A stretch of DNA of 64,000 bases from positions 14,081,967 to 14,145,966 of the forward strand of contig JBANSL010000004.1 in the NCBI GenBank assembly GCA_037127255.1. Reading direction: 5' to 3'. Under the pieces are notes generated by a model that saw nothing but the letters and a program-made list of their open reading frames with translations, had not been told where the DNA came from and did no database searches. Shown piece after piece: positions 58,483 to 64,000 of the stretch (within the stretch, counting starts at the first letter, position 1; the number at the start of each line of letters is the position of its first letter). Source of the stretch: Persicaria tinctoria (taxonomy: Eukaryota; Streptophyta; Magnoliopsida; Caryophyllales; Polygonaceae). The position numbers and the translations under genes were made by a program.

Positions 58483-61176
58483 ATGAGAGCTTCTTTTTTT
58501 TCCATGGCAGGAGGAGCCATTTTTCAGTTTGTTCCAAAAGGCCTTAAAAGAATGTCATTCATCCATGGCCATATCCCACCTCCTGGGTCATCTGGAAGAG
58601 ATATTTTTCATCCAAGTTTGGGGGGAAATGAAAGCACAAATAAAGATCAATGCGCAAAACAAGGAATTGATGCTTTGTGCAAGATTGTAGAGGGTGCTTG
58701 GAGCCCTGCAACGGAAGCTGCTTTATCCACATTTAATGAAAGCCATCAACCAGATCTAGTGGTTGCAATCTTAAAGAGGGTAAACAATGTGAACGCTGCT
58801 ATTAATTATTTTCGATGGGTTGAGAGGAAAGCAAACCAAGTTCATTGTCCGGAGGCATACAATTGTCTTCTCATGATAATGGCCAAGAGTAAAAAGTTCG
58901 ATAGGGTGGAGGAGATTCTGGAGGAAATGTCTATTGCTGGATTTGGTCCATCTTACAACACATCAGTTGAGTTTGTTTCAAGCTGCATCCAGTCTTCTAA
59001 GTTAAATGAAGCTCTCCAATTTTTACAGACCATGCGAGATTTGAAGTTCAGACCTGCCTTTTCAGCCTACAAAGCATTATTTGGTGCTCTTTCTTATGCT
59101 AATGAGCCTGACCGCATGCTTCTTCTCTTCAACCAGATGCTGGAAATGGGTTATGAAGTTGATGTCTACTTGTTTACAACTATTATCCGTGCTTTTGCTA
59201 GGGAGGGCCGGGTTGATAATGCACTCTCTCTGCTGGATCAGATGAAGAGTAACTCTTGCCATGCAGATATTGTTCTCTATAATGTCTGTATTGACTGTTT
59301 CGGAAAGCTGGGCAAGGTGGATCTCGCCTGGAAGTTCTTCCATGAGATGAAAGCCCAGGGTCTCACCCCAGATGACGTGACTTATACTAGCATGATAGGC
59401 GTTTTGTGTAAAGCAAATAAACTGAATGAAGCAGTGGAGCTGTTTGAGCAGATGGAACTCAATCGAGAAGTTCCATGTGCATATGCGTATAACACCATGA
59501 TAATGGGTTATGGTTCAGTTGGGAAGTTCGATGAAGCATACAGTTTACTCGAGAGGCAAAAGGCAAAGGGTTCCATCCCCAGCGTGATTGCTTATAATTG
59601 TATTCTAACCTGCCTTGGGAAGAAGGGGAAGGTAGAAGAGGCGTTACAACTGTTTGAGGACATGAAAAAAGATGCTGCTCCCAATCTTTCGACTTATAAT
59701 ATCCTCATAGATATGCTTTGCAGGACAGGGAATGCTGATGCTGCTTTAAGTTTGCAAAATGTTATGAAGGAAGCGGGTTTATTTCCTAATGTTATGACAG
59801 TGAACATTATGGTTGACCGGCTTTGTAAGGCTCATAAGCTTGATGAGGCGCTTTCTATATTTGAGGGTTTGGATCACAGAACCTGCAACCCAAATGCTGT
59901 TACGTATTGTTCGTTGATAGATGGCTTTGGTAGACATAATAGAATTGATGATGCTTATCGAATATTTGAAATGATGCAAGATGCTGGTCATGTGCCAAAT
60001 GCTGTTGTTTATACATCTCTCATCAAGAACTTCTTTGAAGCCGGCAGGCCAGCTGATGGGCATAAGATTTATAAAGAGATGGTTCGTACGGGTTGCTCTC
60101 CTGATCTGACACTTCTCAATACTTACATGGATTGTGTTTTTAAAGCTGGCGAGACAGAGACAGGTAGAGCTCTGTTTGAGGAAATGAAGGCCAAGGGATT
60201 TACCCCTGATGCTAGGAGCTACTCTATACTTATTCATGGCCTAGTTAAAGCTGGTTTTGCACGCGAAACCTATGAATTATACTATGCGATGAAAGAACAA
60301 GGATGTGTTTTAGACACACGTGCATACAATGCTGTGATTGATGGATTCTGTAAAGCAGGAAAGGTGAATAAAGCATATCAGTTGCTAGAAGAGATGAAGG
60401 TGAAGGGGCATTTACCAACGATCGTCACATATGGTTCTGTCGTTGATGGACTTTCTAAGATTGACCGGCTTGACGAAGCATACATGCTTTTTGAAGAAGC
60501 AAAATCAACAGGAATGGAGTTGAATGTAGTTATCTATAGCAGCCTTATTGATGGATTTGGAAAGGTCGGGAGAATCGATGAAGCTTACCTGATTATGGAA
60601 GAAATGATGCAAAAGGGATTAACCCCTAATGTGTACACATGGAATTGTTTGCTCGATGCGCTGATTAAGTCAGAAGAAATCAGCGAAGCTCTCGTGTGCT
60701 TCAATTCTATGAAAGACATGAAGAAATGCGCTCCCAACTGCCATACTTACAGCATCCTTATAAACGGTCTTTGTCGTGTTAGGAAGTTTAACAAGGCGTT
60801 TGTGTTCTTGCAAGAGATGAGAAAACAAGGGCTAGAACCCAATACAGTGACCTACACCACCATGATAGCTGGGCTTGCAAAAGCTGGTAACATAGTGGAA
60901 GCACAGGGGCTTTTCGACAAGTTCAAGGCCAAGGGAGGTCTTCTCGATGCTGCTTGTTACAATGCCATGATTGAGGGGCTAAGCATCGGGAATAGAACCA
61001 CTGATGCCTACCTGCTTTTTGAAGAGGCTCGTCGCAGAGGGTTCAGTATCCATTCTAAAACCTGCATATCTCTGCTGGATGCGTTAAATAGGACCGATTG
61101 CCTCGAACAAGCTGCAATCGTAGGTGCTGTCTTGAGAGAAACAGCCAAGGCGCAGCATGCTTCAAGGACCTGGTAA
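58483..61176 (+). CDS. P-class pentatricopeptide repeat protein (At3g06920-like)
   Basis: An 897-codon intron-free frame, typical for plant PPR genes. The first ~110 residues are a variable leader that could target an organelle. From about residue 120 to 880 there are some 20 tandem 35-residue repeats, for example YNCLLMIMAKSKKFDRVEEI, VTYTSMIGVLCKANKLNEAV, YSSLIDGFGKVGRIDEAYLI. There is no E, DYW or SMR domain, so it is P-class: sequence-specific RNA binding in mitochondria or plastids, acting on RNA stability, processing or translation. Length and text resemble the Arabidopsis At3g06920 type. An alternative ATG lies 7 codons in (58504). Target RNA unknown. Confidence 0.92.
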   Translation: MRASFFSMAGGAIFQFVPKGLKRMSFIHGHIPPPGSSGRDIFHPSLGGNESTNKDQCAKQGIDALCKIVEGAWSPATEAALSTFNESHQPDLVVAILKRVNNVNAAINYFRWVERKANQVHCPEAYNCLLMIMAKSKKFDRVEEILEEMSIAGFGPSYNTSVEFVSSCIQSSKLNEALQFLQTMRDLKFRPAFSAYKALFGALSYANEPDRMLLLFNQMLEMGYEVDVYLFTTIIRAFAREGRVDNALSLLDQMKSNSCHADIVLYNVCIDCFGKLGKVDLAWKFFHEMKAQGLTPDDVTYTSMIGVLCKANKLNEAVELFEQMELNREVPCAYAYNTMIMGYGSVGKFDEAYSLLERQKAKGSIPSVIAYNCILTCLGKKGKVEEALQLFEDMKKDAAPNLSTYNILIDMLCRTGNADAALSLQNVMKEAGLFPNVMTVNIMVDRLCKAHKLDEALSIFEGLDHRTCNPNAVTYCSLIDGFGRHNRIDDAYRIFEMMQDAGHVPNAVVYTSLIKNFFEAGRPADGHKIYKEMVRTGCSPDLTLLNTYMDCVFKAGETETGRALFEEMKAKGFTPDARSYSILIHGLVKAGFARETYELYYAMKEQGCVLDTRAYNAVIDGFCKAGKVNKAYQLLEEMKVKGHLPTIVTYGSVVDGLSKIDRLDEAYMLFEEAKSTGMELNVVIYSSLIDGFGKVGRIDEAYLIMEEMMQKGLTPNVYTWNCLLDALIKSEEISEALVCFNSMKDMKKCAPNCHTYSILINGLCRVRKFNKAFVFLQEMRKQGLEPNTVTYTTMIAGLAKAGNIVEAQGLFDKFKAKGGLLDAACYNAMIEGLSIGNRTTDAYLLFEEARRRGFSIHSKTCISLLDALNRTDCLEQAAIVGAVLRETAKAQHASRTW

Positions 61177-61535
61177 ACCGCTGGCATCCTTGTTGCCCCA
61201 TTTTCCGGACATGTACCATTTTGCCCTTTGCTTCCGACAACTGAAGAGCCGATAGGGAGTGACCTTCCTGCTCCAATTGCTGTGGCATGACCGCATCTAC
61301 TGAGGCTATGCAGCGCGGACAGCACACGTACATTTTTCAAGATATGCACTGAAATGCCTTGTCGATACAACACCGAAATCTGCTTTCACCTGATACAAAC
61401 CGTCATCAATTCTAGGACTCAAATGTTAGTAGGGCTTCAATGCTTCCTGTATGAACTATGAAGTGCTCAATAAACTCTCGGTTTTTGTAAAGATGCCGTA
61501 GTTTCACTGCATTAATGTTAGAGACTACTGTATTG

Positions 61536-62060
61536 AATTTCACTACATAGCTTAAGCTTTTGCGATTAAAGGCGATGGCACAGATAACAGATTCACTTGT
61601 TACAAACACGGTTTCATAACAGTTCTGTTGCTCGGAGGAAAAGTGGCTGCGTCGGCTGCAGCCATTTCCGCATCCGACGAGAGAAAAGCATGGCTCATCC
61701 TAGCTTGGGTAAGCACTGTCGCCGGGAACTTGTCCCTCTTAGGGTCAGCAGCAAACCTGAGTGTGTGTGAGCAGGCGCGTCGGGCTCCTCATTTAGGCTA
61801 CAACCTTACCTTTTGGAACCACCTCAAGTTCGGGATTCCGTCCACTCTGATTGTCACTGCTATTGGCTTGACATTGATCAGACTATCAGAGGTTGATGCC
61901 AAATCAGAATTCTCAATTCTGTACTGGAAAAAACCTTACTTGTTTCAACTTAGCATTTTGGGATCAATTATTGAATCGGATAAATAAACTGGTTGAATCT
62001 TGCTAGCTTTGTTCTAGATTTTAAGCAGTTATCATAAGCTCCCTTGAGTTGTTCAGTAAA
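61536..62060 (+). pseudogene. Duplicate of the transporter's last exon with flanks
   Basis: 61536-62060 corresponds to about 56110-56670: end of intron 2, acceptor, exon 3 and 3' UTR. The exon (61623-61987) is open and nearly identical in protein ([38 protein letters not shown]), but after TLIR it continues [10 protein letters not shown]... for 35-40 residues to TAA at 61985. No first or second exon is nearby, so it is a fragment, placed 3' of the PPR gene. Confidence 0.85.
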
Positions 62061-62426
62061 TTTGGAGGGAGTTGTTCAGCAAATTTGGAGGGAGTTGTTG
62101 CTTTAATCTTTCTAATAGATGATAATGCAAATCTGCAAAAAGAGTTTGCACCATAAAGCCTACCATGGTTGTGAACAGCCTCAGAGCAAATGCTTTAAAG
62201 CCTCAATCAATCCATGTTTCAGAATTCAGATATATATATATGATTGAACAGCAACAGTCTCATACATAGATCAGCAGATGAGCTAACTTCCCATTTGTGG
62301 GTAAGGAATAACTCAACTGTCACATGGAAGCCGCAATACGAAACACAGGGGCTTTCATTGGCCAACAAAACATGATAGGCCAAGGACTTTCGACAATGAG
62401 TGAACAAGTGGGTGCTTCTGCAGTCC
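62061..62426. other. 3' UTR/intergenic of convergent units
   Basis: Lies between the exon duplicate and the ankyrin stop. It contains a short tandem repeat (AAATTTGGAGGGAGTTGTT, twice near 62058-62098). Otherwise it is probably the 3' UTR of the ankyrin gene. Confidence 0.4.
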
Positions 62427-64000
62427 TTACAGGGCATAGAATCGATGATCAGGCTCTACTTCTGAATTGGAGAACTCGGAATGATACCAAGAATTAGATC
62501 CGCTTCTCCTAGTGCTTTTCTCCCTTTTCTTCATTGACCTTTGCCTCTTTGATTTGACGACGTAGTAAGTCATAGTGCCAAGAACTGCAGCCATGATGCC
62601 TCCCCCAATGACTGTAACCAAGATAGCTGCCCAAACAAAATGCCGCCCAACAACTATATACGAGGAGGCCATGAATGCAACTGAAGTGAACACAGATGCC
62701 AACCACATCAGCTTGTTAATAACCTCCACAACCCGTTTCTCTGCCTTAGTTTCGCCTCTAACCAGTGTTATTTGAACCACCACAACTGCCAAGGACGTAA
62801 AGAGTGCAAGGGCATTGAAAATGAAGAATATCTTGAAAGCAGGTGTCCTAGAAGCCACGGCCTCCCCGCTGTTATAATCACCACCAGGAACTGTGAAAAT
62901 TGCTGCGAAGGCCACAGTTGCAAAAAGAACAGCCACCACCGTTACTGAGTTGGTAGCGTTATTGATGCCTTCTCTGTGAAGCTTCCTAAGCTCCTTGGCA
63001 ATTCCGCTGACATTTTTATTCGTTCTCTTGGTTTGTTCCAGCTGCATATGAACATCATTTTTTATCTGGGTAACGGTTTTTCGTAGCTCATCCCTAGGCT
63101 GACCCAGCTCATTGGCTCTAACAGCTCCATATTGACGAAGGGCCTCCTTGATTTCTGAAGATTCTTCAGAAAGGGCCTGCTCTTCAACTATGTCAAGTGG
63201 GGTTTTATGCTGACTGGTAACTGGGTTGACATTGATATCACGAACAGTTAAGAGCACATGCACTATCTGCAAGGACAAAGAAAACCATTTGTTATGTTGA
63301 GGTAAAGGTATATAACATCATAAAAAGTTAATCAATATGCATCTATTTTCGGGGGTACAACTTAAAAGTTCTGAAGCAACATTGAATAGACAGTTAGCAT
63401 TTGGAGCCAGCTGACAGAAGAAACATGCTTAACTTTCCAGGTCCAAGTTCCATCATTACAAAACATAATTCCATATGTTACAGAATGAAAGTTTTTTTTT
63501 TTTTTTGATAGAACAGAATGAATGGTTGAATGAGTATGATTATGCAATTAAAGATTAGTAAAGAGCCAAATATGGAAGGGGCGCTTAGGGCTGTTAAAAG
63601 TAGCAATGCAACAAATGTGCATATAATATCTTCCCTAAAAATCAATTTAGTTTAATCTTATTGCTATGTTCTAATTGTTCTTCATTAACAAAATAATGTA
63701 CTCTCCATTTTAGGCACCAAAAATCCTTTTCTAACAAAACATGGACATTCTGGATAAATAATAGAGTTCAATCTGCAACGTAGACACAAATAAAGTAGAA
63801 ACCTATGGTTTTGCTGGACCATAAAGGTAGAAGGATACCTCTACTCGCTTCTTCCGTGTAGCTACATGCAAAGCTGTATTACCAAGTTTATCAGGGTGCA
63901 TCACGATTGCTGGATCTGCCTCAATAATTAATTTGACAACCTCAGCATTAACCCCTTTCACAGCGAGATGCAAAGGGGTTTGACCCTTCTTGTCTGTCTT
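62427..64000 (-). CDS. Ankyrin-repeat PGG-domain membrane protein, 3' part
   Basis: Exons 63839-64000 (continuing beyond the window) and 62427-63266, joined by a GT/AG intron in frame. The first has ankyrin text: KGQTPLHLAVKG and KLGNTALHVATRKKR. The second begins IVHVLLTVRDINVN, then HKTPLDIVEE (last ankyrin repeat), a charged linker with TKRTNKNVSGIAKELRKLHR, and the PGG domain: NSVTVVAVLFATVAFAAIF-TVPGG followed by three more membrane spans. It ends in a basic, Ser-rich tail. This is the ITN1/ACD6-type architecture, linked in Arabidopsis to salt or defence signalling at the plasma membrane. The specific orthologue is not determinable with the N-terminus outside. Confidence 0.88.

Overview
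Plant nuclear DNA, most likely from a eudicot. It carries spliced plant genes (U4/U6 snRNP factor PRP3, an LSI2-type silicon efflux transporter, a P-class pentatricopeptide repeat gene, an ankyrin/PGG membrane protein) embedded in nested transposons. There is no prokaryotic gene organisation. The species cannot be named from the sequence alone.

Layout. 1-1207: AT-rich DNA with a TA microsatellite and a possible tRNA-derived SINE head. 1208-15300: a complex cluster. It holds (i) a 2,014 bp direct repeat (1208-3221 and 11288-13301) that carries Helitron-like 3' ends; (ii) a 1,386 bp inverted repeat (5710-7095 and 9904-11289, mirror axis near 8499.5); (iii) a broken plant-mobile-domain (PMD) gene read leftward between the arms; (iv) at least five members of a small Cys-rich family that I do not recognise; (v) a frameshifted BED/C2H2-like zinc finger and a short coiled-coil ORF; (vi) a recurring 20 bp inverted-repeat element (ACCGCAT-N4-ATGCGGT) that sits beside TATA boxes, several times between two divergent ones. 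15300-19480: a CACCCGACCC-rich repeat, a tRNA-like gene with a short anticodon loop, and a CACTA-type transposon end inserted into a gypsy gag. 19480-23700: gypsy gag plus a long LTR with internal tandem repeats, interrupted by a non-autonomous hAT element with an 8 bp target-site duplication (TSD).

23700-44560 is almost all retroelement. It contains LINE-like debris; a gypsy derivative with a non-coding interior (5' LTR to 26601, initiator-Met primer site, 3' LTR 30136-33452); a related solo LTR (35793-38742) with a 5 bp TSD; a gypsy integrase-end fragment with the start of its 3' LTR; a MULE-type MITE (9 bp TSD) nested in that LTR; a 1.1 kb poly(A) retroposon with a 19 bp TSD; and RNase H/zf-RVT pieces of LINEs.

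44560-64000 is gene-rich. PRP3 has six exons (46027-52779), with a gag-only LTR retrotransposon in its last intron. An LSI2-like transporter (54661-56458) is followed by an 897-codon PPR gene (58483-61176), a detached duplicate of the transporter's last exon (61623-61987), and the 3' part of an ankyrin/PGG gene running off the right edge on the minus strand.

The four host genes look functionally independent (splicing, silicon/metalloid efflux, organelle RNA processing, membrane signalling). The strongest candidate for something undescribed is the 3.5-15.3 kb cluster, where unrelated small genes share one palindromic promoter element and where one inverted-repeat junction falls at such an element.
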